A stretch of 64,000 bases of DNA, from contig NZ_CP038452.1 in the NCBI RefSeq assembly GCF_004684245.1, positions 2,280,796 to 2,344,795 of the forward strand, in the 5' to 3' direction. A model generated the notes under the pieces. That model was not told the origin of the DNA. It saw only the letters and a program-made list of their open reading frames with translations, and made no database searches. Both the position numbers and the translations under genes were made by a program. The DNA is from Thermus caldilimi (GTDB taxonomy: Bacteria > Deinococcota > Deinococci > Deinococcales > Thermaceae). Shown here one piece after another: positions 46,532-55,694 of the stretch; position 1 is the stretch's first letter; the number at the start of each line of letters is the position of its first letter.

Positions 46532-47154
46532 TTGGTCCCGTAGATCCGGTCTCCGGCGTCTCCCAGGCCGGGAACGATGTAACCGTGGTCGTTCAGGCGC
46601 TCGTCGATGGCCGCCACCACCACCTCCGTGTCGGGGTGGTCCTGGGCGATGCGCTCCAGGCCCTCGGGGGCGGTGATGAGGCACATGAGCTTAATCCCCG
46701 TGGCCCCCTTCTCCTTAAGAAGGGTAAGGGCGTGGCTGGCGCTTCCGCCCGTGGCCAACATGGGGTCCAGGAGGAAGACCCGGCGCTCGTGGATGTCCGG
46801 AGGTAGCTTGGCGTAGTACTGAACGGGCTTTAGGGACTCGGGGTCACGGTAGAGGCCAATGTGCCCCACCCGGGCATGGGGCACCAGCTTGAGGATGCCC
46901 TCGACCATGACCAGTCCAGCCCGCAAGATAGCCACCAGGGCCAGTTTCTTGCCGGAAAGCACCTTCACCCTCGCGGGGGCCACGGGGGTTTCCACGGTGG
47001 TTTCGGTAAGCTCCAGGTCCCGCATGGCCTCGTAGGCCATGAGGAGGGAGAGCTCTTCTGCTAGCTCCCGGAAGTCCTTGGCGCCGGTGCGCTTGTCCCG
47101 CAGGTGGGCCAGCTTGTGCTGGACCAAGGGGTGGTCCACCAGGGTGATCCTCAT
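46528..47154 (-). CDS. upp: Uracil phosphoribosyltransferase
   Basis: Salvages uracil to UMP using PRPP; 208 aa, full family length. The PRPP-binding [18 protein letters not shown] and the uracil-binding C-terminus [16 protein letters not shown] are present. First gene of upp-wecA-wecB, which links uridine nucleotide supply with UDP-sugar use. Leaderless start indicated. Confidence 0.97.
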   Translation of the reverse strand: MRITLVDHPLVQHKLAHLRDKRTGAKDFRELAEELSLLMAYEAMRDLELTETTVETPVAPARVKVLSGKKLALVAILRAGLVMVEGILKLVPHARVGHIGLYRDPESLKPVQYYAKLPPDIHERRVFLLDPMLATGGSASHALTLLKEKGATGIKLMCLITAPEGLERIAQDHPDTEVVVAAIDERLNDHGYIVPGLGDAGDRIYGTK

Positions 47155-47161
47155 CCCCCAA

Positions 47162-47167
47162 AGCCTA
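47162..47167 (-). promoter_or_regulatory. -10 box TAGGCT of upp
   Basis: TAGGCT plus seven bases to ATG 47154. It overlaps the stop codon of the upstream kinase-fold gene. Confidence 0.5.
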
Positions 47168-48064
47168 ACACGTCCGGTTTCGTGGGGGAAAGCAGTCTTG
47201 GAAAAAGCCCAGGGCCCGGGGGAGCTTGTCCGCCAGGGCCTCGAGGAAGCCCTCGGGCTTTTTCGTGCGGAACCAGTGGAGGTCGTGGAGGTAGGTGAGG
47301 GGGACGTAAAAGGCCAGGCGCTCCCGCACCTCTTTGGGGTAGAACTGCACCAGGCGGAAAAGGGTCTCCCGGGCCCTTTCTTCCCCCAGAAGGTCCAGGC
47401 TTCCCGTCTTGAGGAGGGCGAGGTCGCGGGCAGGATCGTCCCCCCCAGCGCGGACCCAGTCCACCAGGATCACCTCCGGGTCCTCACGGGAGGGGTTTCC
47501 CTGGGTTTTAAGCAGGAGGTTCCCCGCCCAGGCGTCCCGGTGGCAGAAGCGCTTTTCCACCCCCGCCACCCAGGCCACCTCCCGCATGAGTGCTTTGATG
47601 AGGCTTGAGGCCTCGGGCACAGAGCCCAGGCTTTCCGCGAAGCGCTCTAGCCTCTCCAAAAGCTCTTCCCGCTCCACATACCCCGGCTCGGGGAGGCGGT
47701 GGAGGGAGAGGAAGAGGTGGGAAAGGGCGGCGAGGGCCTTGGGGGTGAAGGCTTCGGGGCGGAAGGGCCTTCCGGGAAAATGGCGGATGACCAGGACCCC
47801 TTGTCCCTCCACCTGGGCCACCCCAAGGACGAAGCTTCCCAAGCCGGCGCGGGCCATCCTTTCCGCCTCGAGGGCCGCTAGGTGGGCCTCGCCAGGCCGG
47901 TAGACCTTGTAGACCCTTTCCCCATCCGTGTACACCCGGGCTTCAAAGCCGCCCAGGGGGGTAAGGCGAGAGAGGGTATCGGGGGAGAGGAGGCCCTTCA
48001 GGGCCGAGAGCACCACGGGGCTTATTCTAAGGGCCTCGAGGGGGAGGAAATGCCCCGTGAGCAT
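47165..48064 (-). CDS. Aminoglycoside phosphotransferase (APH) family kinase-fold protein
   Basis: 299 aa, cytosolic. Kinase-like features: [26 protein letters not shown] (nucleotide-binding lobe), catalytic [12 protein letters not shown] (Brenner-type HxDxxxxN) and metal-binding [18 protein letters not shown]. The family covers antibiotic, choline and sugar kinases; nothing in the context picks one. ATG 48064 was chosen because upstream sequence is antisense to the divergent radical SAM gene. Confidence 0.85.
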   Translation of the reverse strand: MLTGHFLPLEALRISPVVLSALKGLLSPDTLSRLTPLGGFEARVYTDGERVYKVYRPGEAHLAALEAERMARAGLGSFVLGVAQVEGQGVLVIRHFPGRPFRPEAFTPKALAALSHLFLSLHRLPEPGYVEREELLERLERFAESLGSVPEASSLIKALMREVAWVAGVEKRFCHRDAWAGNLLLKTQGNPSREDPEVILVDWVRAGGDDPARDLALLKTGSLDLLGEERARETLFRLVQFYPKEVRERLAFYVPLTYLHDLHWFRTKKPEGFLEALADKLPRALGFFQDCFPPRNRTC

Positions 48065-48097
48065 GGCTTTGAATAGGACCCCATTCCCGGGAGCGCG

Positions 48098-48103
48098 TAA
48101 CCT
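48098..48103 (+). promoter_or_regulatory. -10 box TAACCT before the radical SAM gene
   Basis: TAACCT plus six bases (AAGGGC) to GTG 48110. The AAGGGC spacer is the same as before the M23 peptidase gene and close to that before mutS. Confidence 0.45.
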
Positions 48104-48109
48104 AAGGGC

Positions 48110-49183
48110 GTGGAGCTTTTGCGGCCGGAGGCCACAGTCCTTTCCCTGGGGGACAGGGTCCTTTCCTTTGACCGGGAGGGTCGGCCTTACCACTACTTCC
48201 GCCAGGGGCTCACCTACAAGAGGGCCCTGGACGGGAGCCTGCACCTGCGCTACCGGGAGGGGGAGAGGAGGAGGCGACGCCTGGTGGAGGCGGAGGCCCT
48301 GGAGGTCTACCGCGAGATCCTGGGCATAGCGGAGGTCCATCTCCAGGATCCCGGACGCCGGGAGGAGGTGCTTCGCTGGACCCCGGAGGCCCTTTCCGAC
48401 CCCACCCCCTATCGCCGGGCCTACGCCTGGCCCGTGAGCATTCTTCCTCCGGATGCCTACCTTTCCGTGGTCCTCCAGGCCACCACGGGATGCACCTGGA
48501 ACCGGTGCGCCTTTTGCTCCTTCTACCAGGACCGCCCCTTTCGGAAGCGCAGTCCCGACGCCTTCCGGGAGCATGTGGAACGGGTTTTGGAGCTTTTGGG
48601 GAGGGGAAGGCTTTTAAGGAGGGGGGTTTTTCTGGGAGATGGCAACGCCTTGGCCTTGGGCGAGCCCCTTCTTCCCCTTCTGGAAGAGGTCCGGCTGGCC
48701 TTTCCCGGGGAGCCCATCCTGGGCTTTTTGGACCTCTTTACCGGGTTGAAGAAGGAGGCGGCTTGGTGGGGAAGGCTTAGGGACTTGGGGGTTAGGCGGG
48801 TTTACATTGGCCTCGAGACCGGGCATGCTCCGTTGCTTGCCCTCCTGAACAAGCCCGGGCACCCCTGGGAGGCCTTACCCCTGGTGAACGCTTTAAAGGA
48901 AGCGGGGCTTTCCTTGGGGGTAATCCTCATGATGGGGGCTGGGGGCCTAACCTACGCCGAGGCCCACCGCCGGGAGAGCCTGGCCCTTTTGGCCGAGCTC
49001 CCCTTAGGGAAAGAGGATGTGGTTTACCTATCCCCTTTTCAGGAGGAGCCGGGTACCCCCTACGCCCTCCTGGGCCTAAAGCCTCTTCCCGATGTGGAGG
49101 GGGAACTTGCCGCTTGGGCCAGGGAGCTCCGCCGCTTGGGCCTGCGGGTGGCCCGGTACGACATCCGGGAATTCCTCTATTAG
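48110..49183 (+). CDS. Radical SAM protein, unknown function
   Basis: 357 aa. The cluster motif is TTGCTWNRCAFCSFYQD, i.e. CX4CX2C, the spacing seen in several COG1032-like proteins rather than the canonical CX3CX2C. YIGLETGH and the LMMGAGGLTYAEAH region fit the TIM-barrel. An N-terminal ~110-residue domain is unrecognised. No obvious substrate or partner gene. GTG start after a TAACCT box. Confidence 0.85.
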   Translation: MELLRPEATVLSLGDRVLSFDREGRPYHYFRQGLTYKRALDGSLHLRYREGERRRRRLVEAEALEVYREILGIAEVHLQDPGRREEVLRWTPEALSDPTPYRRAYAWPVSILPPDAYLSVVLQATTGCTWNRCAFCSFYQDRPFRKRSPDAFREHVERVLELLGRGRLLRRGVFLGDGNALALGEPLLPLLEEVRLAFPGEPILGFLDLFTGLKKEAAWWGRLRDLGVRRVYIGLETGHAPLLALLNKPGHPWEALPLVNALKEAGLSLGVILMMGAGGLTYAEAHRRESLALLAELPLGKEDVVYLSPFQEEPGTPYALLGLKPLPDVEGELAAWARELRRLGLRVARYDIREFLY

Positions 49184-49207
49184 GGCCAGCGTGCCCTAGC
49201 CTCCTGG

Positions 49208-49213
49208 TATACT
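49208..49213 (+). promoter_or_regulatory. -10 box TATACT, leaderless promoter
   Basis: TATACT plus six bases to ATG 49220, one of the clearest examples in the window. Confidence 0.6.
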
Positions 49214-49219
49214 CGGGCC

Positions 49220-49609
49220 ATGAGCGCCTCGCACGAACGGGAACTCTATGAGGCCTGGGTGGAGCTCCTTTCCTGGATGCGGGAATACGCCAGAGAGAAG
49301 GGGGTCCGGTTCGAGAAGGAGGCGGACTTCCCCGATTTCATCTACCGCATGGAGCGCCCCTACGATCTTCCCACCACCATCATGACCGCTTCCCTCTCCG
49401 ATGCCCTGGGGGAGCCCTTCCTCCTGGCGGACGTTTCCCCTCGCCACGCAAAGCTGAAGCGCATCGGCCTTCGCCTTCCCCGGGCCCACATCCACCTGCA
49501 CGCCCACTACGAGCCAGGGAAAGGCTTGGTGACGGGGAAAATCCCCCTTACCAAGGAGCGCTTCTTCGCCCTGGCCGACCGGGCGCGGGAGGCCTTGGCC
49601 TTCGCCTAG
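49220..49609 (+). CDS. Conserved-looking small hypothetical protein
   Basis: 129 aa, no signal or membrane helix. Mostly helical ends around a beta-rich centre. The HIHLHAHYEPGKG stretch has four alternating or near-alternating histidines and could bind a metal. I do not recognise the family. Its own strong -10 box and good codon use argue that it is a real gene. Confidence 0.7.
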   Translation: MSASHERELYEAWVELLSWMREYAREKGVRFEKEADFPDFIYRMERPYDLPTTIMTASLSDALGEPFLLADVSPRHAKLKRIGLRLPRAHIHLHAHYEPGKGLVTGKIPLTKERFFALADRAREALAFA

Positions 49610-49613
49610 ACCT

Positions 49614-49647
49614 TGGCGGTGGCCTCTCGTCTCGAGGCCGTCCGCCG
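49614..49647. terminator. Hairpin between convergent genes
   Basis: GGCGGTGGCCTC and GAGGCCGTCCGCC (about 49615-49645) can pair with small mismatches. No T-run. It lies between the hypothetical gene and hemW, which converge. Confidence 0.4.
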
Positions 49648-49651
49648 GGGT

Positions 49652-50800
49652 TCAGGTTCCTCGTTCCTCGTCGGTGCCAACCCGGCCATGGACCTCCAGG
49701 GGTTCCATGGCCTCCCAAAGCTTCAGCACCACTCCGTGGAGCACCGGAAACGCATGGCGGGTGGGTCTAAGGCGGCGGCCTTCCACCGTCAGGTAGCCTT
49801 CTTGCGCCAGGGCCTCTGCCGGGCTTTCCAGGAGGGGCCAAAGGCTTAGGCCCGTCCGCCTCTCCAGGGCCTCCACGTCCACCCCTTCCCGCAGGCGTAG
49901 GCCCAGCATGAGGCTTTCCTTGGCGTGCTCTAGGGGGGAGATGGCTTCCTCCTGCGGGGGTTCCCCCAGGAGCCAGCGGGGGAGGGGAGGGTTGGTGCGG
50001 CGGAGGGCGTACACCGGTCCCGTGCCCGGGTACTGGCCTGCGGCGCTGGGACCCAGGGCCAGCCAAAAGCCATTCCGCCAGTAGGCTAGGTTGTGGCGGG
50101 CCTCCTCGCCGGGCCTTGCGAAGTTGGATATTTCGTAGCGCACAAGGCCAGCACCCTTCAGGATCTCTTCCGCCTTCCCCATGGCCCAGGCTTCCCGTTC
50201 CGGATCCTCCTTCAGGCCCGAAAGGGCGAAGGGGGTACCCTTTTCCACCTGCAGGATGTAGGCGGATACATGCCCTATTCCTAGGGAGGCGGCTTCCTTT
50301 AGATCCTTCTCCACCTCCTGCATGGGCAGGCCCAGGATGAGGTCTAGGGAAACCCGGAAGCCTTCTTCCAAGGCCATCTCCACTGCCTTCAAGGCTCCCT
50401 TGCGCCCATGGGCCCTTCCCAGGAACCGAAGGACGGGGTCCTGGAAGCTTTGCACCCCCAGGGAGAGGCGGTTCACCCCTAAGTCCTTGAGAAGGGCAAG
50501 CCTTTCCCGGTTGAGGGTGCCGGGGTTGGCCTCGAGGGTCACCTCTGCCCCCCGTTCCAGCCTCCAGGGGAGGGCCTGGAAAAGGGCCACCAGCTCCCGG
50601 TCCCGCAGAAAGCTGGGGGTGCCCCCGCCCAGGTAGAGGGTGGCGAGGGGCTCGGGATAGCTTAGGTGAAGCCCTTGGGCTTCTTCCCTCAGGCGCCCCA
50701 GGTAGGCCTCCACCCAGCCCGGGGCCCGGCGCACCACGTGGAAGTCGCAGTAGGGGCACAGGGTGGGGCAGAAGGGGACGTGGACGTAGAGGCTAGCCAT
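49652..50800 (-). CDS. hemW: HemW-like radical SAM haem chaperone
   Basis: 382 aa. Begins LYVHVPFCPTLCPYCDFHV with the CX3CX2C cluster motif; the Phe/His after the third Cys and the absence of a fourth cluster Cys are like HemW rather than HemN. TLYLGGGTPSFL and RLSLGVQSFQDPVLRFLGR are further family motifs. HemW inserts or delivers haem; older annotations call it coproporphyrinogen III oxidase. Start overlaps the HEPN gene by 8 nt. Confidence 0.92.
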   Translation of the reverse strand: MASLYVHVPFCPTLCPYCDFHVVRRAPGWVEAYLGRLREEAQGLHLSYPEPLATLYLGGGTPSFLRDRELVALFQALPWRLERGAEVTLEANPGTLNRERLALLKDLGVNRLSLGVQSFQDPVLRFLGRAHGRKGALKAVEMALEEGFRVSLDLILGLPMQEVEKDLKEAASLGIGHVSAYILQVEKGTPFALSGLKEDPEREAWAMGKAEEILKGAGLVRYEISNFARPGEEARHNLAYWRNGFWLALGPSAAGQYPGTGPVYALRRTNPPLPRWLLGEPPQEEAISPLEHAKESLMLGLRLREGVDVEALERRTGLSLWPLLESPAEALAQEGYLTVEGRRLRPTRHAFPVLHGVVLKLWEAMEPLEVHGRVGTDEERGT

Positions 50801-51188
50801 GGCCTTGGGACAGGAGGGCTTCCACCCAGGCCACCACCCGCCTGGCCAGCGCTAGGGCCTCTTCCCATTCCTCCCGGGTGAGCTCGGGAAGCCCCGCGGG
50901 GTAGCGGCCCCTGAGGGTGTACTCCATGAGGAGGGTGGCCTCCTTTATGGCGTCGGGAACAGGGAAGCCTGCGCCTTCCAAAAGCTCCAGGAGGTAGTCC
51001 AGATTATGGGTTTTGGGAAAGGGGATGCCCTTGCTCACGAGGAGAGCCTTTAGGGCTTTCTCCGCCGCCTGCTCTGCCAGGAAGGCGGAGGGCTCGAACA
51101 GGGCTTCTTTAGGCGTTTGGGTGGCGTAGGCCAGATCGCTTCGGGCAAGGCGTAGCCAGGACCAGGGGTCCGTGGGTTCAAGCGGCAT
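50793..51188 (-). CDS. HEPN domain protein (toxin-like partner)
   Basis: 131 aa, all-helical. LARSDLAYATQTP, FLAEQAAEKALKALLVSKG and KTHNLDYLLELL are HEPN features. It overlaps the nucleotidyltransferase gene by 11 nt, forming a MNT-HEPN pair. In such pairs HEPN is usually an RNase toxin. A clear RX4-6H motif is not seen, so activity is uncertain. Confidence 0.85.
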   Translation of the reverse strand: MPLEPTDPWSWLRLARSDLAYATQTPKEALFEPSAFLAEQAAEKALKALLVSKGIPFPKTHNLDYLLELLEGAGFPVPDAIKEATLLMEYTLRGRYPAGLPELTREEWEEALALARRVVAWVEALLSQGHG

Positions 51189-51495
51189 AAAGGGTTCTCC
51201 CCTCCCTTAGGGCTTGGGGATAGATGGTCATCCAGGCATCCTTGTACCTTTCCAGGTCCTCTGGATGGGCTACCACCAGGTCCACGGCAAAACCCTTGCG
51301 TACCTTGGCTAGGGCAAGGTAAAGGGATCGCGCCGCCGAGCGCTTGTCCACTTCCCGAGGCACCACCACGAGAAGGTCGTAGTCGCTTTCCGGGCGGGCC
51401 TCTCCCCGGGCCCGGCTGCCGAAGAGGATGATCTTCCGCGCCGGGACAGCTTTGAGGATGGCCTCGAGGACCGGGGCCAGCTCCGGGTACTCCAC
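51178..51495 (-). CDS. Minimal nucleotidyltransferase (MNT antitoxin-like)
   Basis: 105 aa. ILFGSRARGEARPESDYDLLVVV holds the GSxR and DxD catalytic residues (in parts), and the third Asp is in AVDLVVAH. MNT enzymes can AMPylate and silence a partner HEPN toxin. GTG start 4 nt after the glycerate kinase stop; likely co-transcribed. Confidence 0.87.
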   Translation of the reverse strand: MEYPELAPVLEAILKAVPARKIILFGSRARGEARPESDYDLLVVVPREVDKRSAARSLYLALAKVRKGFAVDLVVAHPEDLERYKDAWMTIYPQALREGRTLYAA

Positions 51496-51499
51496 CTTC

Positions 51500-52719
51500 T
51501 CAGTCTACAAAGAGGAGGCGGAAGTCGTTGAGGTTGGTGCCGGTAGGACCGGTTGTTAGGAGGGTTCCCGCCCGTTCAAAGAAGCCGTAGCTGTCGTTGG
51601 CTTCCAGGAAGGGCCTGGGGTCCAGGCCCAGGGCCCAGACCTCCGGGGTGAGGAGGGCCCCCGCCGCCCCCGAAGGCCCGTCCAGCCCGTCGGAATCCGC
51701 GGCCAGGGCGTAGAGGGGGGCCTTCAGGTGGGCGTAGAGGGCCAGGAGGAACTCCAGGTTCCTTCCCCCAAGGCCCCTTCCCTCCACCCGCACCTGGGCT
51801 TCGCCCCCGGAGAGGAGGAAAAGGGGCTTTTTGAAGGGAAGGCCATGGGCGCGGAGGGTTTCCACCAGCTCCGCATGGAAGCGGGCCAGGGCCCGGGCCT
51901 CGCCGCCGAAGCGGTCGGAGAGGATCACCGCCCGGTAGCCTTGCCGCCTTAAGAACCCTTGGGCGGCCTTCAGGAGGTCCAGGTTGCCCCCGGCCATCCG
52001 CCAGGAAAGCCGCCTTAGGGCGGGGTGGCCCGGCTTGAGGGTCTCCGGGAGCTCCCCCCTGGCCCCCCGCTCCAGCGCCCGCCGGGCCCCCTCGAGGTCC
52101 AGGCGGTAGCGGTCCAGGATGGCCAGGGCATCGGCGTAGGTGGTGGGGTCGGGGTGGAAGGGCCCCGAGGCAACGACGCTGGGGTCGTCCCCCGGCACGT
52201 CGGAGAGGAGGAGGACGTGGACCCTGGCCCTGGTGGCCAGGAGGAGCCTTCCCCCTTTCACCCGGGAAAGGTGCTTGCGCACCGCGTTCACCTCCCCGAT
52301 GCTGGCCCCGCTTTTGAGGAGGTCCTGCGTGAGGGCCTGCTTCTCCTCCAGGGAGATCCCCAGGGGCAGGCACCAGAGGGCGCTTCCGCCTCCCGAGATC
52401 AGGGCCAGGACCCGGGCCCTGGGGGAAGCTCCTGGAGGAGCCCCAGCACCTCCTGGGCGGCCCTCAAGCTTTCCCCATCGGGAAGGGGATGGCTGGCGAA
52501 AATCGCCCTCAGGCCCAGGGTGTCTTGGCCCTTGGGCAGGGTGAGGTGGTAGGGCACCTCCCCATAGCGGTCCAAAGCGGCCCGGAGCATCCAGGCCGCC
52601 CCCTTGCCCACCGAAAGAATCAGGTCCGGTTTCCAGGAAGGAAGTGCCCTTTGCGTGAGGCGGTAGGGGTGGGCGGTCCGCAGGGCCTCGAGGAAGGCAG
52701 CCTCCAGAAGCCTCTTCAT
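51500..52719 (-). pseudogene. Glycerate 2-kinase (MOFRL/GckA family), frameshifted
   Basis: Phosphorylates glycerate to 2-phosphoglycerate, linking glyoxylate metabolism to glycolysis. The first frame (106 codons) has SVGKGAAWMLRAAL and ends at LLQELPPGPG. Adding one base at a G5 run (52421-52425; C5 on the coding strand) continues to VLALISGGGSALWCLP, NAVRKHLSRVKGG, and the MOFRL end LSGGEAQVRVEGRGLGGRN and ADSDGLDGPSGAAG. Restored length is 406 aa, normal for the family. Start overlaps the vapC stop by 4 nt (ATGA). Confidence 0.85.
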
Positions 52720-53102
52720 CCGTTCCCCAGGTCCGTTTTGCGGAAGTCCCCCCCTTTGTAGAGCAAGGGTTCCCCCTCGACCCGAGCCACAGCGTAGCTC
52801 AGGCAGTCCCCTAGGTTGAGCCCGGCGGGGTGGCGGCCCTTGCCGTAGCGGGCGTAGGCCCTCACCGCTTCCCGGTAGTGCTCCTTGGTGAAGGGCAGGA
52901 CCTCGAGGCCCAGCTCCTCCACCAGCCTCTCCACCAGATGGGTCTGCTCAAAGCCTACCCGGCGGCCAAAGACCACTGCGGTTTCCACCAAGGTGGGCGC
53001 GCCCAAAGCGGCTTTGGGAGCTCCCTGGATGGCCTGGAGAAGGGCCTCGTACCCCTCTTCTTGGAAGAGGATGGCCAGGAGGACGGAGGAATCCACCACC
53101 AT
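52716..53102 (-). CDS. vapC: PIN-domain toxin, VapC type
   Basis: 128 aa endoribonuclease. Acidic metal ligands: D4 in MVVDSSVLLA, Glu in TLVETAVVF, Asp in LNLGDCLSYAVA and in YKGGDFRKTD. All four are kept, so it should be active. Its ATG follows the vapB stop with no gap, and its own stop overlaps the glycerate kinase start. Confidence 0.93.
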   Translation of the reverse strand: MVVDSSVLLAILFQEEGYEALLQAIQGAPKAALGAPTLVETAVVFGRRVGFEQTHLVERLVEELGLEVLPFTKEHYREAVRAYARYGKGRHPAGLNLGDCLSYAVARVEGEPLLYKGGDFRKTDLGNG

Positions 53103-53348
53103 CTAGCCCTCCCAGAGCTCGTCCATCTCCTCCTTGCTGACCCCCTTTCCCAAAAGCTCAGGAGGGATTCGAGGCCACACCTCCTCCTCCAAAAAGCGAA
53201 GCACCCGATCAGGGCGCCGCTTACGGGTCAGCTCGGCCAGGCGGAGCTCCAAGGCCTTACGCACCGCCTCGGTCTTGGTTTCGCCCGTCAGGCGGGCCAC
53301 CTCGCTGGCCAAACGTTCTACTTCCCGGTTGCGGATGGTGAGGGGCAT
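53103..53348 (-). CDS. vapB: VapB-type antitoxin
   Basis: 81 aa, Rv0623/PSK type. The N-terminal part (MPLTIRNREVERLASEVARL...KTEAVRKALE) should form the DNA-binding ribbon-helix-helix and the C-terminal half (FLEEEVWPRIPPELLG) should wrap the toxin. Expected to repress its own promoter. Confidence 0.9.
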   Translation of the reverse strand: MPLTIRNREVERLASEVARLTGETKTEAVRKALELRLAELTRKRRPDRVLRFLEEEVWPRIPPELLGKGVSKEEMDELWEG

Positions 53349-53354
53349 GGTTTC

Positions 53355-53360
53355 AGCATA
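53355..53360 (-). promoter_or_regulatory. -10 box TATGCT of vapBC
   Basis: TATGCT plus six bases to ATG 53348, leaderless. A loose inverted repeat AGTAT...ATGCT overlaps it and could be the VapB operator. Confidence 0.45.
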
Positions 53361-53380
53361 GATGCATACTTTTCATTACG

Positions 53381-54643
53381 TCAATCCACGGAGTCCCTTC
53401 CTTCGTAGAGCAACTCCAGGAACTCCGCGGTGTGTAACACGGGGATGCCCTGGTCCAAATAGGCCTGGATCTGGGTGAGGCAGCCGATGTTGCCCGTGAC
53501 CACCAGTTCGGGCTGGGTGGCCTGAAGATTTTCCGCCTTTCTCCTGCCCAAAACCTCGGCGATCTCGGGCTGGAAGAGGTTGTAGGTGCCGGCGCTACCG
53601 CAGCAGATCTCCCACTCCTTGGGCTCCAGCACCTCCATCCCAGAGGCCTTAAGGATCCTCCTTGGGGCTTCCCGCACCCCCTGGGCGTGGGCCAGGTGGC
53701 AGGCATCGTGGTAGGCCACCCTGAGGGGCCTTGGGGGCGGGGAAGGGGGGATGAAGCCCAGCTCGTCCAGGATAACGGTGAGGTCCTTCACCTTGACGGC
53801 CAGGGCCTTGGCTTCTTCCTCCTCGGGTTCCCCCAGGAAGAGAAGAGGGTATTCCTTCATCCCCGAGCCGCACCCGGCGGCGTTGGTGACAACGAAGTCC
53901 ACGTCTTGGAAGACCCGCATGTTCTGCCGGGCCAAGCGCCTTGCCCCCTCCTTGTCCCCCGCGTGCAGGTTCAGGGCTCCGCAGCAGACCTGTTCCTTGG
54001 CAGCTATCACCTCCACCCCGTTTTCCTGGAGGACCCGGATGGTGGCCCGGTTGATGGAGGGCCTCAGAACCTGCTGGGCGCAGCCCAGGAGGATGCCCAC
54101 CCTGGCCCGCCTTTGGCCCTTGGCGGGGTAGACCTCCTGGTAGGATTCCCTGCCCGGTAGGCGGTCCGGGAGCAGGGCGATGGGAGCCTTAAGGGCCTTG
54201 GGCAGGGGAAGGGGCTTGAGGAGGGGTTTTAGCCGGCTTCCCAGCTCGACTAAGGGCCGGAAGCGTTCCGGGTAGGGAAGGATACGGAGGAGGGACTGGC
54301 GATAGACCAGTTCCAGGGGGTAGCGGTGGCGCTTGCTCTCGGTGTGCAGGCGGAAGGTGGCGATGAGCTCGCCATAGGGGACGCCGCTTGGGCAGGCGGT
54401 GACGCAGGCCTGGCAGGCCAGGCAGCGGTCCAGGTAGGGGAGGGCCTCCTCTAGGGGGAGGTTTCCCTCCAGCACCTCCTTCATGAGGAAGATGCGCCCC
54501 CGGGGGGAGTCCATCTCCTCCTGCAGGACCAAATAGGTGGGGCAGGTGGGGAGGCAGAAGCCGCAATGGACGCAAGCCTCGATGGCGTGGGCCATCACCT
54601 CCCCTTCCTTGCCCAGGGTTTCCACGGGTATGCGGTGCTGCAT
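53381..54643 (-). CDS. glcF: Glycolate oxidase iron-sulfur subunit
   Basis: 420 aa. Two [4Fe-4S] motifs, CVHCGFCLPTCP and CLACQACVTACP, at about 20-90, then two CCG domains (VCCGALN, ICCGSAGTYN). It passes electrons from GlcD to the quinone pool. Last of glcD-glcE-glcF; only 32 nt separate its stop from the vapB start. Confidence 0.95.
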   Translation of the reverse strand: MQHRIPVETLGKEGEVMAHAIEACVHCGFCLPTCPTYLVLQEEMDSPRGRIFLMKEVLEGNLPLEEALPYLDRCLACQACVTACPSGVPYGELIATFRLHTESKRHRYPLELVYRQSLLRILPYPERFRPLVELGSRLKPLLKPLPLPKALKAPIALLPDRLPGRESYQEVYPAKGQRRARVGILLGCAQQVLRPSINRATIRVLQENGVEVIAAKEQVCCGALNLHAGDKEGARRLARQNMRVFQDVDFVVTNAAGCGSGMKEYPLLFLGEPEEEEAKALAVKVKDLTVILDELGFIPPSPPPRPLRVAYHDACHLAHAQGVREAPRRILKASGMEVLEPKEWEICCGSAGTYNLFQPEIAEVLGRRKAENLQATQPELVVTGNIGCLTQIQAYLDQGIPVLHTAEFLELLYEGRDSVD

Positions 54644-54647
54644 GCTC

Positions 54648-55694
54648 TCACCCTAAGGGAAAACGGCTCCTAGGGTCCAGGGCCAGCTTAAGCTGGCGGA
54701 AAAAGGCCTCGGGCGGGTGGGGGAAGAGGGCATCCCCGGCGCCCTTTAGGACCAGGTGGGGAATCCCTGCCTGCCTAAGGGATGCCAGTCCCTTGGCCTC
54801 CATCCCGGCGTAGAGGAGTTCCCCTCCCGCCAGGTACCGCCTAGGACCTAGGGGCAGGTCTTCCAGCTTGGGTACCCAGGCGGGGGTGGAGGGAACCTTG
54901 ACCCAGATGGGGGCCTCCTCCAGGAAGCGGAGGTTCCGCACCCCTTCCCAGTGGGCTTCGTCCTCCGCCAGCACCTCGCCTTCTTTTTGCAGGATTTCCT
55001 GTAGTCGCTTTAGCCTTTTTCCCAGGCTTTCGGGGAACCCCCCTAGGCGGATCTCCAGGGTGGCGGGGGGAATAAGGTCCAGGGCCAGAAGATCCAGGGG
55101 AAGCACCCGGAGGCGTTCCATAGCGGCAAGGGCTTCCGCTAGGTTCCCATAGGTGAGCCGCAAGGTTTGGGTGGCCCTGGGGGAGGGGAAGACCTTGAAG
55201 GAAAGCTCCACCATGACCCCGAAGGCTCCCAGGGAACCTACCATGAGGCGGTGGAAGGGGAAACCGGCGGCGTTTTTCACCACCTGGCCCCCGCCCCGCA
55301 CCACCCTTCCTTCCCCATCCACGAAGCGCACCCCCAGGAGGAAGTCCCTCAGGCCCCCAAACCGTTCCCGCATGGGGCCGGAAAGCCCCGCGGCCACCGT
55401 GCCCCCTAAGGTGGCCCCCCGGCCTGCCAGGGGCGGGTGGAAGGGGAGGTACTGGCCGTGGGCCCTTAGGACCTCTTCCACCTCCTTGACCGGGGTGCCC
55501 GCGTAGGCGGTGAAGACGAACTCCTCGGGCTCGTACTGGAGGAGGCCCCGGAGGCCCGAGAGGTCCAGGACCACCTCCCCCTCCCGGGGGGCGGAGAGGG
55601 CGGGCTTGGTCCCCGCGCCCTTGGGGCGCAGGCGGGGGTGGAGGCGCACCGCCTCCTGCACCTCCAATAGGCTGGTGGGGCGCACCTCAGCCAT
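54648..55694 (-). CDS. glcE: Glycolate oxidase subunit GlcE
   Basis: 348 aa FAD-linked subunit, shorter than Glc[22 protein letters not shown] and [16 protein letters not shown] are FAD-binding type 4 motifs. ATG 55694 overlaps the glcD stop by 8 nt; a longer frame lies in glcD. Confidence 0.92.
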   Translation of the reverse strand: MAEVRPTSLLEVQEAVRLHPRLRPKGAGTKPALSAPREGEVVLDLSGLRGLLQYEPEEFVFTAYAGTPVKEVEEVLRAHGQYLPFHPPLAGRGATLGGTVAAGLSGPMRERFGGLRDFLLGVRFVDGEGRVVRGGGQVVKNAAGFPFHRLMVGSLGAFGVMVELSFKVFPSPRATQTLRLTYGNLAEALAAMERLRVLPLDLLALDLIPPATLEIRLGGFPESLGKRLKRLQEILQKEGEVLAEDEAHWEGVRNLRFLEEAPIWVKVPSTPAWVPKLEDLPLGPRRYLAGGELLYAGMEAKGLASLRQAGIPHLVLKGAGDALFPHPPEAFFRQLKLALDPRSRFPLG

